This document shows positions 7,495 through 15,636 of a stretch of 64,000 nt of DNA, one piece after another. Location: the NCBI GenBank assembly GCA_028286605.1, contig JAQBRE010000002.1:248001-312000 (forward strand), read 5' to 3'. Both the position numbers and the translations under genes were made by a program. The notes under the pieces were generated by a model. It was not told the DNA's origin. It did no database searches and worked only from the letters and a program-made list of their open reading frames with translations. The DNA is from Parcubacteria group bacterium. GTDB taxonomy: Bacteria; Patescibacteria; Paceibacteria; UBA9973; UBA2103. The number at the start of each line of letters is the position of its first letter. Within the stretch, counting starts at the first letter, position 1.

Positions 7495-9066
7495 ATGTTA
7501 TTCGACATGAATACAGAACCCGAAGAGAGCGTCTCAGAACCAAGCGCATCAGCGCGCCTTTTCAGCTTCACTCCGTTCGCCTCTGCGACAGTGCTTGAAC
7601 GATTCCGTAAAATAAAGAGCGCTCGCTGGGGCGCCCTACAAGCGGAAACTCTCTTGAAACTTTTTACGCGTGCAGCAAAGCATGTGCCTGCGTATACCCG
7701 CTTCCTGAAGGAAGCGGGTATGGAGTCTTCTAAAATCCGCACGATTGAGGACTTAGAGAAAGTCCCTTCAGTTTCTAAGAAAAATTACCTTCACAAAAAT
7801 TCATTTGCAGATCTTTTCTGGAATAAATCACTCCGCGCTCCTCATATTCTTACGTCCACTTCTGGTTCTACCGGACGCCCGACCTATTTTGCGCGAACGG
7901 CAAAAGTCGATGAGCAATCTTCACAGATACATGAGCTGATATTCAGCACCAGCTCGCTTGATGAACGAAAATCAACGCTCGTGATTGTTTGTTTTGGCAT
8001 GGGAGTCTGGATCGGCGGACTCATCACGTATCAGGCATTCGAACTGCTTGGACGTCGCGGCTATCCGATTTCCATACTCACCCCAGGAATCAACAAAGCA
8101 GAGATTCTCAAGACACTACGCGACCTCGCTCCACAGTACGAGCAAATCGTCCTAGCAGGCTACCCGCCTTTCTTGAAGGATGTGGTGGATGATGCTGTAT
8201 CCCAGGGAACTGACTTCAAGAAGCATCAGGTAATGCTGCTCTTCGCAGCAGAAGCTTTTACTGAGAAGTTCCGTGACCACGTAGCGCATAAGGCTGGAAT
8301 TGAGAATGTCCTCACAGACACTGCGAATATATACGGAAGTGCCGATTTAGGTACTATGGCATTTGAGACTCCAATCTCAATACTCATACGCCGCCTGGCT
8401 GCGAAAGATCAGTCGCTTTTCGACGCGCTCTTCAAGGGAACCATGAAAACGCCGACACTCGCACAATACATACCTTCATTCGTTACGTTCGAAGAGTCCG
8501 AAGGAGAGCTGCTTATCTCTGGTGACAGCGCAATACCTCTCGTGCGTTATGCGATAGGAGACAGCGGCGGCGTGTTCACCTTCGCGCAGATGGTGGAGAA
8601 ATGTCGTGAGCACGGTATTGACCTTGCTGAAGAAGCGAAGGGTGCGAGCATCACCGAAACAGTGCTCGAGCTCCCGTTCGTGTATGTATATGAACGTGTC
8701 GACCTTGCGACGACTCTCTATGGTCTGCAGATTTATCCGGAAACCATAAAAGAAGTTCTGCTTGATGACCGTTTTCATTCGCATGCGACGGGTAAACTCA
8801 CGCTCATAACTAAATTCGATCAGAATCAGGATCAGTATCTGGAGGTAAATGTGGAACTCAAACCTGGAGTAGAAGCGAAGGACACGTTAGCGTCTGTCCT
8901 CAAAGCTGAGATTGTACGTAACCTTCGTGAAAAGAATTCTGAGTATCATGAGCTCTATGATTTCATAGGTTCCCGCGCTGAACCGCAGATCGTGTTCTGG
9001 CCCTATGAAGACCCGCTCTATTTCAAGCCAGGTACGAAGCAGTCTTGGGTGCTACGAACTGCGTAA
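7495..9066 (+). CDS. PaaK/CapK-like adenylate-forming enzyme
   Basis: The 523-residue protein resembles phenylacetate-CoA ligase and CapK. TSTSGSTGRPTYFAR (about 120-134) is the ATP-loop of the adenylate-forming superfamily, NIYGSADLG is the acyl-adenylate-binding A5 motif, and LLISGDSAIPLVRYAIGD matches the A7/A8 region. Such enzymes activate a carboxylic acid as an acyl-AMP and usually pass it to CoA or an amine. The C-terminal part is longer than in PaaK. Start at 7495 (MLFDMNTEPE) or 7507 is possible; TAATAT precedes by about 5 nt. It follows the aminotransferase by 1 nt, suggesting a shared biosynthetic route. An internal 12-bp hairpin (7694-7721) lies in the coding sequence. Confidence 0.82.
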   Translation: MLFDMNTEPEESVSEPSASARLFSFTPFASATVLERFRKIKSARWGALQAETLLKLFTRAAKHVPAYTRFLKEAGMESSKIRTIEDLEKVPSVSKKNYLHKNSFADLFWNKSLRAPHILTSTSGSTGRPTYFARTAKVDEQSSQIHELIFSTSSLDERKSTLVIVCFGMGVWIGGLITYQAFELLGRRGYPISILTPGINKAEILKTLRDLAPQYEQIVLAGYPPFLKDVVDDAVSQGTDFKKHQVMLLFAAEAFTEKFRDHVAHKAGIENVLTDTANIYGSADLGTMAFETPISILIRRLAAKDQSLFDALFKGTMKTPTLAQYIPSFVTFEESEGELLISGDSAIPLVRYAIGDSGGVFTFAQMVEKCREHGIDLAEEAKGASITETVLELPFVYVYERVDLATTLYGLQIYPETIKEVLLDDRFHSHATGKLTLITKFDQNQDQYLEVNVELKPGVEAKDTLASVLKAEIVRNLREKNSEYHELYDFIGSRAEPQIVFWPYEDPLYFKPGTKQSWVLRTA

Positions 9067-9073
9067 GGGAAAT

Positions 9074-9116
9074 ACAAATAAAGACGTCCTGCTTTAAACA
9101 GGACGTCTTTATTTGT
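9074..9116. terminator. 18-bp hairpin between the PaaK-like and nitroreductase-like genes
   Basis: Perfect inverted repeat ACAAATAAAGACGTCCTG / its complement with a 7-nt loop; the 3' arm ends CTTTATTTGT, so it has the A-rich/T-rich shape of a two-way terminator. It would separate the first two genes of the locus from the next three, or allow partial read-through. Confidence 0.7.
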
Positions 9117-9146
9117 GCTGTTAAGGCCATGATACACTTCCAACAT

Positions 9147-10172
9147 ATGGCTATAATCTCATTCGAGGACCTGGAAAAGCGGTTCTCTGAGGCCCAAACA
9201 CTCGAAACGCAGATGCGTATTGTTATCGAAGCAGCGACTCGCGCGCCGTCCACCCATAATAGCCAGCCTTGGCGATTTCATTTCGCAGAAGGCGTGGTCG
9301 AAGTATTTATGGATGAACGCGTACATTTGCCGTACTCCGATAAAGAAACGCAGTATGCGCATATCAGTATTGGATTCCTCCTACACCATATATATGTCAT
9401 CGGGGTATATCTAGGAATGTATCCGCAGATTGTCGTAAGTGCTGGTCGCGCACCGTTAGCGACAGTATCGTTTAGTGTTCCAGCCACGCGCGATGAACAT
9501 TTCAAGGTCCTTACGCAGGCAATCTTCGAACGCCGCAATCGACGCGGTTTGTTCGTGTCAGAACCATTGCCTGCGGCTCTGTTTGATGAACTTGCTCAGC
9601 CGATTCAACTCCCCGATGGTCTTTCTCTTGTGCGTCCCGGCATTGTTACCGACAACACTTCAGCCACACGTATCGGCGCGCTAACGCTTGAGACAATGGA
9701 ACGCGTATACGATGCACCCGGGTTTCGACGCGAGATGTCCCACTGGATAGTGCCGACTGGCTCAGGTCGCCGCGACGGTATACCCGGTTATTCTTTGAAT
9801 CAACCATTCGTACTCTCCTGGATCCTGCCGCACCTGATCCGTTCCCTTAATATAGGGAAGATACCTGGCAAGATGAGCGCTTCTGCGCTCGCTTCCGCTC
9901 CGGCTATTTTTGCCTTCGGGGCACCCGCCGATCCTGCGGCATGGATTTCCATAGGCTTTAAATCCTCTCATATCATACTTACGCTCGTTGCGCGTGGGTT
10001 CGATGCTTCGGTGTATGTGGCGACGGCGGAGCTGCCGGAGATTCGCGATGAGGTAACGGCACTGTGCGGACTTGATGCACCGCTCCGGTTCCTATTCGCC
10101 GCAGGGAAGCTGCAAGCTCCCCCTGTGAAGTGGACTACACCTCGCGTTTCGTTTAAGCAAAAGCTAATATAA
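9147..10172 (+). CDS. nitroreductase-like FMN protein (Acg / MoeY C-terminal type)
   Basis: The 341-residue protein carries ATRAPSTHNSQPWRF (about 30-44), the N-terminal FMN-contact motif of the nitroreductase fold, and a second half ending FKSSHIILTLVARGF, where the fold repeats its helix. The double-length, divergent form recalls the Acg family and the nitroreductase-like part of mycobacterial MoeY (Rv1355c), in which such a domain is joined to an E1-like domain. Here the E1-like protein is the next gene, 6 nt away. Redox chemistry on a small molecule is likely, substrate unknown. I choose ATG 9147 because earlier ATGs run through the hairpin at 9074-9116. Confidence 0.72.
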   Translation: MAIISFEDLEKRFSEAQTLETQMRIVIEAATRAPSTHNSQPWRFHFAEGVVEVFMDERVHLPYSDKETQYAHISIGFLLHHIYVIGVYLGMYPQIVVSAGRAPLATVSFSVPATRDEHFKVLTQAIFERRNRRGLFVSEPLPAALFDELAQPIQLPDGLSLVRPGIVTDNTSATRIGALTLETMERVYDAPGFRREMSHWIVPTGSGRRDGIPGYSLNQPFVLSWILPHLIRSLNIGKIPGKMSASALASAPAIFAFGAPADPAAWISIGFKSSHIILTLVARGFDASVYVATAELPEIRDEVTALCGLDAPLRFLFAAGKLQAPPVKWTTPRVSFKQKLI

Positions 10173-10178
10173 TTAACT

Positions 10179-11231
10179 ATGACGGAACCACTCATCAAAC
10201 TGCTAGATCCTCGAATTCCCAGCGACGCTACAGAAATCGCACGCTTGCAGGACGAAGAAGGCTATCGCTATGTTGATACGTATGCCGAACAAGTCGCAGA
10301 ACTCGCCGAGACACGAGACCCCTCGGCTGTAGGGCATGCACCCACGCCACTGCAAGACGATCCTGGTGAGCGCGTTGCAGCATTCCCATGGCAGAAGACG
10401 CTTGTGCGTATCCTCGACGCAGACGCATATCGCGAACTACGCACGAACCGCAATCGAGAACTCCTGACACAAGAAGAGCAAGACAGGTTCGGGGACGCGT
10501 GCATCGCTTTCGCAGGTCTCAATGTAGGTAATCCGGGAGCAGTCTGTATCGCCCTTGAAGGAGGAAGTCGTTCTATGCGGCTTGCCGACCTCGACCCGCT
10601 ATCACTCTCGAATCTGAACCGATTCCGTGCCGGCTTGCCGGACCTCGGAATCAACAAAGCTACCCTTACTGCGCAGCAAATACTTGAAGTCGACCCCTAT
10701 TACAAGCTAGATCTGTATGAACAGGGGATTTCACCTGCGAACCTCGAAACCTTCCTTGATGGGGCATCCTTGCTTGTAGAGGAAATGGACGCACTACCGC
10801 TTAAGATTTCCATCAGAGAAGTAGCAAAGGCTAAGGGAATCCCGGTCATTATGGTAACCGGAAATGCCGAAGGCATTCTGCTCGATATAGAACGTTTTGA
10901 TGAAACTCCCGACCTACCTATTCTCAACGGACTGATGGATGCGCGTGTCATGGAGGCGGTTGCCCATCCTACCGGACCGCTCGCACCGCACGATAAGGTC
11001 GCACTCGCTCGTGATTTTATGGGAGTTCCGTATCTTGATGAACGGCTCTTGCTGTCTTTCTCCGCGTTCGGAACCTCACTCGTAGGAATACCGCAGCTCG
11101 CCGAGTCTTCGTTTATGCGTGGTGCAGCACTATGCTATGCAGCAAAGGCAATCGTGCTCGGGCGTCCTCTACCTTCGGGCCGGTATGCATTCTCTTTCGC
11201 AGCCGGACTGCAGCTTGTGCATCATTCCTAA
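10179..11231 (+). CDS. ThiF/E1-like adenylyltransferase-fold protein (copy 1)
   Basis: This 350-residue protein has an E1/ThiF/MoeB core: YRELRTNRN then LTQEEQ (the N-terminal helix with the family Arg), a dinucleotide loop AFAGLNVGNPG, then the acidic strand LADLDPLSLSNLNR, as in D-x-D-x(5)-N-x-NR of E1 enzymes. E1-like proteins adenylate the C-terminus of a small protein or peptide. The glycine loop is degenerate (GLNVGNPG rather than GxGxxG) and no CxxC zinc pairs are seen, so it may bind but not catalyse in the classic way. TATAAT (10168-10173) sits 5 nt before the ATG. A homologue sharing ELRTNRN is at 54797. Confidence 0.82.
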   Translation: MTEPLIKLLDPRIPSDATEIARLQDEEGYRYVDTYAEQVAELAETRDPSAVGHAPTPLQDDPGERVAAFPWQKTLVRILDADAYRELRTNRNRELLTQEEQDRFGDACIAFAGLNVGNPGAVCIALEGGSRSMRLADLDPLSLSNLNRFRAGLPDLGINKATLTAQQILEVDPYYKLDLYEQGISPANLETFLDGASLLVEEMDALPLKISIREVAKAKGIPVIMVTGNAEGILLDIERFDETPDLPILNGLMDARVMEAVAHPTGPLAPHDKVALARDFMGVPYLDERLLLSFSAFGTSLVGIPQLAESSFMRGAALCYAAKAIVLGRPLPSGRYAFSFAAGLQLVHHS

Positions 11232-11234
11232 TTC

Positions 11235-12818
11235 ATGGATTCGTTCATCAACCTTGATTTGCTCTGGGTAGGCATTGCAGTAGCTGGGGCGGGCACACTC
11301 GGTTGCTCTATTTTCTTTTCTGAACACAACAGCGCTACAGCTCGCGCCTTTCTGTTTTTCACGATGGTGAGTATTGGATGGAGTATCGTTAATTTTTTGA
11401 GTGGCCGTGCGACAGACCCTGCTCAGATTCTATGGCTTATTCGGCTCGTGCTGTTCTTTGCATCCTGGCATGCGTTCTCATTCCTTCTCCTTGCCGACCA
11501 GTTCCCGGCGCGCGAGCGACGCAGGCATCGCCGCACGCTTCTAGCCGGCTTCATTCTGACGGCAGTTGTATCGGTGCTGACGTTAACGCCATTTGTATTT
11601 CGTTCAGTGGTTGCGACCCTCCCAGCCGTGCAAACACAAACGGGACCGGATATCGCACTCTTTGGCTTGGTGGTATTCGGATATGTAGGTGCTGGAATAA
11701 CAGCTCTTGTACGCAAATTTCTGCGCGCTCGTGGGGCTGAACGGCGTCAATTCGAGTCTGTGCTATTCGGCATGGTTCTGACCTTCATTTTCCTTGTGAC
11801 GTTCGACTTCGTATTTCCTGCCTTTCTGAATGTGCCAACGCTTGTGCCGCTGGGCGGCCTCTTCCTTTTGCCCTTCATCGCAGGAACCGCTTATGCCATT
11901 CTCGAGTATCGTCTCTTCAACATTCGTGTTGCGATCTTTGGATTACTTACATTCCTGCTCGCCATTGCTACGTTTACGGACGTGCTCTTCTCCACAACCT
12001 TGCTTCAGATGCTGTATCGTACGGGAGAACTCGTGCTCGTAATGGCTGCTGGTGTCTGGTTGATACGAAGTATGGTGAGGGAAGTCGAACAGCGCGAAAA
12101 AATTCAGCTTCTTGCAAACGATCTTGAAAAAGCGAACGAGCAACAGATAGTACTTATACACTTCATCACGCACCAGATCAAAGGGTTCCTTACGAAATCT
12201 CGTAATATTTTTGCGAGCATGCAGGAAGGGGATTTTGGCGCTATTCCAGAATCATTAACTCCATTTGTTGAAGAGGGGCTTCGCTCTGACACAAAAGCAG
12301 TACAGACCATTCAAGAAATCCTGAACGCAGCGAATATCAAGAGCGGCAAAGTAACCTACATGAGCGTTCCGTTCGATTTAAAGGAAGTCGCCGATGAAAT
12401 CCTTACGGACCTTAAGCCCGCTGCCGACACGAAAGGTCTTGTGCTCACGCTCGCTACGGAAGGCGACTCCTTCACGATGAGTGGTGACCGCATGCAGATG
12501 GTGAATGCACTCAAGAACCTTATCGATAATTCCATCAAGTACACGCCGAGCGGCAGCGTTGCGGTGAGTCTTTCCAAACAGGAAGGAAAGATTCGTTTCG
12601 AGATCAAGGATACCGGCGTTGGCATCACGGCTGAAGACATGACGCATCTTTTCACTGAAGGCGGTCACGGCAAAGAATCTCAGAAGATCAATGTGGACTC
12701 AACCGGCTTCGGTCTTTTCATCGTGAAGAACATCATCGAAGCACATCACGGAAGGGTCTGGGCAGAGTCTGAAGGCGCAGGGAAGGGCTCGCAGTTCATC
12801 GTTGAGCTTCCTGCGTAA
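11235..12818 (+). CDS. sensor histidine kinase with N-terminal 7TM module (HisKA_7TM type)
   Basis: The 527-residue protein begins with seven to nine membrane helices (residues about 8-278) ending AYAILEYRLFNI, the layout of the histidine-kinase 7TM sensor family. A coiled coil leads to the dimerisation helix with phospho-acceptor His313 in HFITHQIKG, then the ATPase domain: N box NLIDNSIKYTPSG, G1 DTGVGIT and G2 GFGLFIVKN. It would sense a membrane-associated or small extracellular signal. No response regulator is adjacent; the nearest is at 55920. It starts 3 nt after the E1-like gene stop, so it is probably the last gene of that operon. A related 7TM kinase is at 52053. Confidence 0.92.
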   Translation: MDSFINLDLLWVGIAVAGAGTLGCSIFFSEHNSATARAFLFFTMVSIGWSIVNFLSGRATDPAQILWLIRLVLFFASWHAFSFLLLADQFPARERRRHRRTLLAGFILTAVVSVLTLTPFVFRSVVATLPAVQTQTGPDIALFGLVVFGYVGAGITALVRKFLRARGAERRQFESVLFGMVLTFIFLVTFDFVFPAFLNVPTLVPLGGLFLLPFIAGTAYAILEYRLFNIRVAIFGLLTFLLAIATFTDVLFSTTLLQMLYRTGELVLVMAAGVWLIRSMVREVEQREKIQLLANDLEKANEQQIVLIHFITHQIKGFLTKSRNIFASMQEGDFGAIPESLTPFVEEGLRSDTKAVQTIQEILNAANIKSGKVTYMSVPFDLKEVADEILTDLKPAADTKGLVLTLATEGDSFTMSGDRMQMVNALKNLIDNSIKYTPSGSVAVSLSKQEGKIRFEIKDTGVGITAEDMTHLFTEGGHGKESQKINVDSTGFGLFIVKNIIEAHHGRVWAESEGAGKGSQFIVELPA

Positions 12819-12920
12819 TATATTCCTCCTGAATTAATTCTAAAGAAATTCTGAAGAGAAAAATCCTACAGACAGCTCTTTTTGTATCACTGGAATGGCG
12901 TCTACAGATATCATTAGGGT

Positions 12921-13616
12921 ATGGCAAAACCTGCGGAGAAACTAAAAGCACTTGAACTGCGTCGTACCGGAGCAAGTAATAAAGAAATTGCAGAGAAATT
13001 ACACGTAAGCAGAAGCGCGGTGAGTCTGTGGGTTAGAGACGTGCCGCTTACTGATACACAACGGCTGCAACTGCGCGCTAATCAAATTGCCGGAGGACAT
13101 ATCGGCCGCATAAAAGGAGCTGAAAAGAACCATGCAATGAGGCTGGATAGAGTGCGGTTCGCTTCTAAGGAAGCGAACGAGATGTTCGAACAAATTTCAA
13201 TAGATCAACTATTTTATCTTGGTCTCGGTTTATATTGGGGAGAGGGGACGAAAGCAGAAAGCAGCAGAGAGGTCTCGGTTACAAATTCTGACCCTCGAGT
13301 ACTGCAAACAATGATTCGTTGGTTTACCGAATGCCTTGATATCGAGCTTGAACGACTCCACCCACGTATTTTTATTAGTGATACGCATCGTGAGAGGGAA
13401 GAAGTACTTCTAGATTTCTGGGAGAAAGCGTTAGACATTCCTCGAGACAAATTTAAGAGGACTATCTTTCTTCCGAAAGGAAAGAAGATTTACGAAAATC
13501 ACGATATGTATTATGGTGTGCTTACGCTTCGTGTATCTCGGGGAGGTGATGTGAGGAACAAGATCCTTGCTTCCATATCTCGTATCGCGGAGCTGACCAC
13601 AATATTGCCGATGTAG
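12921..13616 (+). CDS. HTH protein with LAGLIDADG-like domain, next to tRNA genes
   Basis: The 231-residue protein starts with a helix-turn-helix (LRRTGASNKEIAEKLHVSRS, about 13-32), continues with a basic linker and then a segment FYLGLGLYWGEGTK resembling the LAGLIDADG helix of small homing-endonuclease or WhiA-like domains. I infer a DNA-binding, possibly nicking, protein; catalytic activity is not proven. Its last codons and stop (LPM-TAG) overlap the 5' acceptor strand of the tRNA-like element at 13607, so gene and tRNA share 10 nt. A 9-bp internal hairpin lies at 13157-13178. The start follows TATCATTAGGGT without SD. Confidence 0.65.
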   Translation: MAKPAEKLKALELRRTGASNKEIAEKLHVSRSAVSLWVRDVPLTDTQRLQLRANQIAGGHIGRIKGAEKNHAMRLDRVRFASKEANEMFEQISIDQLFYLGLGLYWGEGTKAESSREVSVTNSDPRVLQTMIRWFTECLDIELERLHPRIFISDTHREREEVLLDFWEKALDIPRDKFKRTIFLPKGKKIYENHDMYYGVLTLRVSRGGDVRNKILASISRIAELTTILPM

Positions 13617-13678
13617 TTCAAGAGTTAGAACGAGGGACTCATAAACCCTAGACGGTGGCGCGACTCCACCCATCGGCA
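13607..13678 (+). tRNA. divergent tRNA with CAT anticodon (Met or Ile2)
   Basis: A cloverleaf can be drawn: acceptor GCCGATG/CATCGGC, D arm GTTC/GAAC, anticodon loop CTCATAA with CAT at 13640-13642, variable AGAC, T stem GGTGG/CCACC, discriminator A and encoded CCA to 13681. Oddities: the D loop lacks the GG pair, the T loop reads CGCGACT instead of TTCRANY, and one anticodon-stem pair is A-A. It may be a lysidine-type Ile2, a Met tRNA or a decaying copy. The 5' end overlaps the end of the upstream gene. Confidence 0.6.
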
Positions 13679-13741
13679 CCACCTTGAATAAGCCTGCGAA
13701 ACAGGCTATATTCCATACGTGTCGCATCTGCAACACACGCT

Positions 13742-13815
13742 GCGGTCGTAGCTCAACTGGTTAGAGCACCCGCCTGTCACGCGGGAGGTTGCGAGTTCAA
13801 GTCTCGTCGACCGCG
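13742..13815 (+). tRNA. tRNA-Asp (GTC)
   Basis: Complete cloverleaf: acceptor GCGGTCG/CGACCGC, D arm GCTC...GAGC, anticodon stem CCCGC/GCGGG with loop CTGTCAC (GTC at 13776-13778), T arm GCGAG-TTCAAGT-CTCGT. CCA is not encoded. Confidence 0.95.
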
Positions 13816-13821
13816 CACGTC

Positions 13822-13851
13822 GCACAAAAGCCCCGAAAGGGGCTTTTGTGC
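13822..13851. terminator. terminator after tRNA-Asp
   Basis: 13-bp stem GCACAAAAGCCCC / GGGGCTTTTGTGC with GAAA loop; A-rich 5' and T-rich 3' arms make it usable from both sides. Confidence 0.85.
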
Positions 13852-13898
13852 TGCTGGGAAGCAAGTATCCGAATCAGGTATACTTTCGGTACTATCAT

Positions 13899-14393
13899 AT
13901 GGAAATTATCTCGACACTAGTGAATGCAGCAGGAGAAAAGCTTGCTGTTAGATATCAGGATATCGATTCAGCATCTGAACTCGAGACGAGAATAGTAAAG
14001 ACCGTACACGCATACTGTTTTTATAAGAATAAGTTCATCGTTGTTCTGGCAGGGCAGACTGGCATGTGGACTCCTCCTGGAGGCAGCGTTGAAGTCGGGG
14101 AGTCGCTTGAGGAAGCAGTGGTGCGAGAAGTGCACGAAGAAACAAATATGCGAGTGATCAAGCAATGTTTAATTGGATACCAAGACATTAGTGAATCTGC
14201 TGGAATAATTACTCAAACACGTTCCGTATGTCTCGTTGAGCCGTACGGAGAATTCATTTCTGATCCTGATGGAGACATAACTGAGATTAAGCTCATCGAC
14301 CCAGATTCCTATAAAGAATTCTTTGACTGGGGCAAGGTTGGAGATCATATTATGGAACAGTCGCTGATCAAAAAGGAATATCTTTTATCCTAA
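13899..14393 (+). CDS. Nudix hydrolase
   Basis: The 164-residue protein has the Nudix box GGSVEVGESLEEAVVREVHE then ETNM, with the REx2EE glutamates intact, in a FIVVLAGQTGMWTPPGG context typical of MutT/ADP-ribose-pyrophosphatase-like enzymes. Substrate not evident. I choose ATG 13899 because an earlier frame-open ATG (13848) lies inside the terminator hairpin, and a TATACT box at 13879-13884 lies just 14 nt before 13899. It is the only gene between the tRNA-Asp terminator and the terminator at 14426. Confidence 0.88.
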   Translation: MEIISTLVNAAGEKLAVRYQDIDSASELETRIVKTVHAYCFYKNKFIVVLAGQTGMWTPPGGSVEVGESLEEAVVREVHEETNMRVIKQCLIGYQDISESAGIITQTRSVCLVEPYGEFISDPDGDITEIKLIDPDSYKEFFDWGKVGDHIMEQSLIKKEYLLS

Positions 14394-14425
14394 TTCCAGC
14401 AGCGTCCACCTAGGACGCTCGCGAC

Positions 14426-14451
14426 GCAAAAGCCCCATCAGGGGCTTTTGC
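14426..14451. terminator. terminator between convergent genes
   Basis: 11-bp stem GCAAAAGCCCC / GGGGCTTTTGC with loop ATCA. The stop codon of the minus-strand gene at 14438 lies in the loop, so its last codons are part of the hairpin. Confidence 0.8.
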
Positions 14452-14647
14452 GATATCCGCGCAGCGCATACAGCATCAGCGAGAACCACACCAAGAAAGA
14501 AGCCAGTCCTACGATGAAGAACGAAGCAGCAGTTTGGAAATATATCGCGCTGCTGATCATCTTCCCGAGCCATATTGAGGTAAGAAACATGCCTGCGCAG
14601 CATATAAGGCAGACAAGAAATATTCTAAAAAGGATGCGCTCAGCCAT
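14438..14647 (-). CDS. small two-helix membrane protein, hypothetical
   Basis: A 69-residue open frame with two hydrophobic helices (FRIFLVCLICCAGMFLTSIW and FFIVGLASFLVWFSLMLYAL) and a basic C-terminus RGYRKSP. It is divergent from the cyo operon, whose promoter lies in the 56-nt gap. The final codons and stop fall inside a terminator hairpin, which argues for a compact real gene. No family recognised; a role linked to the oxidase is only suggested by position. Confidence 0.5.
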   Translation of the reverse strand: MAERILFRIFLVCLICCAGMFLTSIWLGKMISSAIYFQTAASFFIVGLASFLVWFSLMLYALRGYRKSP

Positions 14648-14688
14648 ATCAATGAGAACTGGGTGGGTAGTGGCTAGGTTACGGCTGG

Positions 14689-14694
14689 TATACT
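14689..14694 (+). promoter_or_regulatory. -10 box of the cyo operon
   Basis: TATACT 9 nt before the cyoA ATG; a second TATATAAT overlaps the start itself. No SD is present, so cyoA is probably translated from a leaderless or nearly leaderless mRNA. Confidence 0.6.
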
Positions 14695-14703
14695 GGCTAT
14701 ATA

Positions 14704-15636
14704 ATGAGCCGGAATATCATCCTGACGTGCGTGGCGGCAGCGCTCATCCTCGGCCTGAGCGGCTTCGCGTTCCTGCACAGCTCAAGCCTCGCGCTTCTGA
14801 ACCCGAGCGGCATCATCGGGGTGCACGAGAAATCCGTCATCATCCTTACCGTGCTGCTTTCGGGCATCATCGTGGTGCCGGTGTTCCTGATGCTCTTCTC
14901 GTTCGCGTGGAAGTATCGCGCGGACGATCCTGAGGCTATCGAGCATCACGCGCCGGAGTGGGATCACGACAGCTGGTGGACGGACGAATTGGTGTGGTGG
15001 GTGGTGCCAGGAGTGATCGTGTTCTTGCTTTCGATTCTTGCATGGCAGAGCGCACACACGCTTGATCCGTATGAAGCGCTTACTTCGAAGGAAGCGCCGA
15101 TAACGGTGCAGGTGGTCGCGCTTGATTGGAAGTGGCTGTTCATTTATCCGGCACAGGGAATCGCGACGGTGAACATGCTCGAGATTCCAGAGAACACGCC
15201 GATACATTTTGAAATCACCGCAGATGCGCCTATGAATTCCTTCTGGATTCCAAAACTTGGCGGGCAGATAATGGCGATGCAGGGTATGACGAATCAGTTG
15301 AATCTTGAGGCGACCGGAGAGGGAACATACACGGGCGTGTCTGCGAATATAAGCGGCGCAGGATTCGCTGGAATGACATTTCCTGCAAAGAGCGTTTCTA
15401 AAGATGAGTTCGACGCATGGGTGCAGTCTCACAAGAGTGAGGCGCCGCTTAACGCCGACGCGTACGCGGCACTCGCCAAGCCGAGCAGCTATACGCCGCC
15501 CGCATACTATTCGCTCCCGAATGCGAACTTGTATACTTCAATCATAATGACGTACATGATGCCCGCGAACATGCAGCCTGCGCCGATAGCGATGCCAGCG
15601 ATGAATATGGCTTCAACATCTACCACAACGCCATGA
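14704..15636 (+). CDS. cyoA: cytochrome bo3-type quinol oxidase subunit II
   Basis: The 310-residue protein has an N-terminal signal/anchor helix, two membrane helices (ILTVLLSGIIVVPVFLMLFS and WWVVPGVIVFLLSILAW) and a periplasm-side cupredoxin domain with DWKWLFIYP. The copper-A ligands of cytochrome c oxidases are absent: the loop reads SANISGAGFAGMTF, as in CyoA, marking a quinol oxidase. The C-terminus is a Met/Pro/Ala-rich tail (PAPIAMPAMNMAS), unusual for the family. It overlaps cyoB by 4 nt (ATGA), starting a tightly coupled five-gene operon. Confidence 0.95.
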   Translation: MSRNIILTCVAAALILGLSGFAFLHSSSLALLNPSGIIGVHEKSVIILTVLLSGIIVVPVFLMLFSFAWKYRADDPEAIEHHAPEWDHDSWWTDELVWWVVPGVIVFLLSILAWQSAHTLDPYEALTSKEAPITVQVVALDWKWLFIYPAQGIATVNMLEIPENTPIHFEITADAPMNSFWIPKLGGQIMAMQGMTNQLNLEATGEGTYTGVSANISGAGFAGMTFPAKSVSKDEFDAWVQSHKSEAPLNADAYAALAKPSSYTPPAYYSLPNANLYTSIIMTYMMPANMQPAPIAMPAMNMASTSTTTP

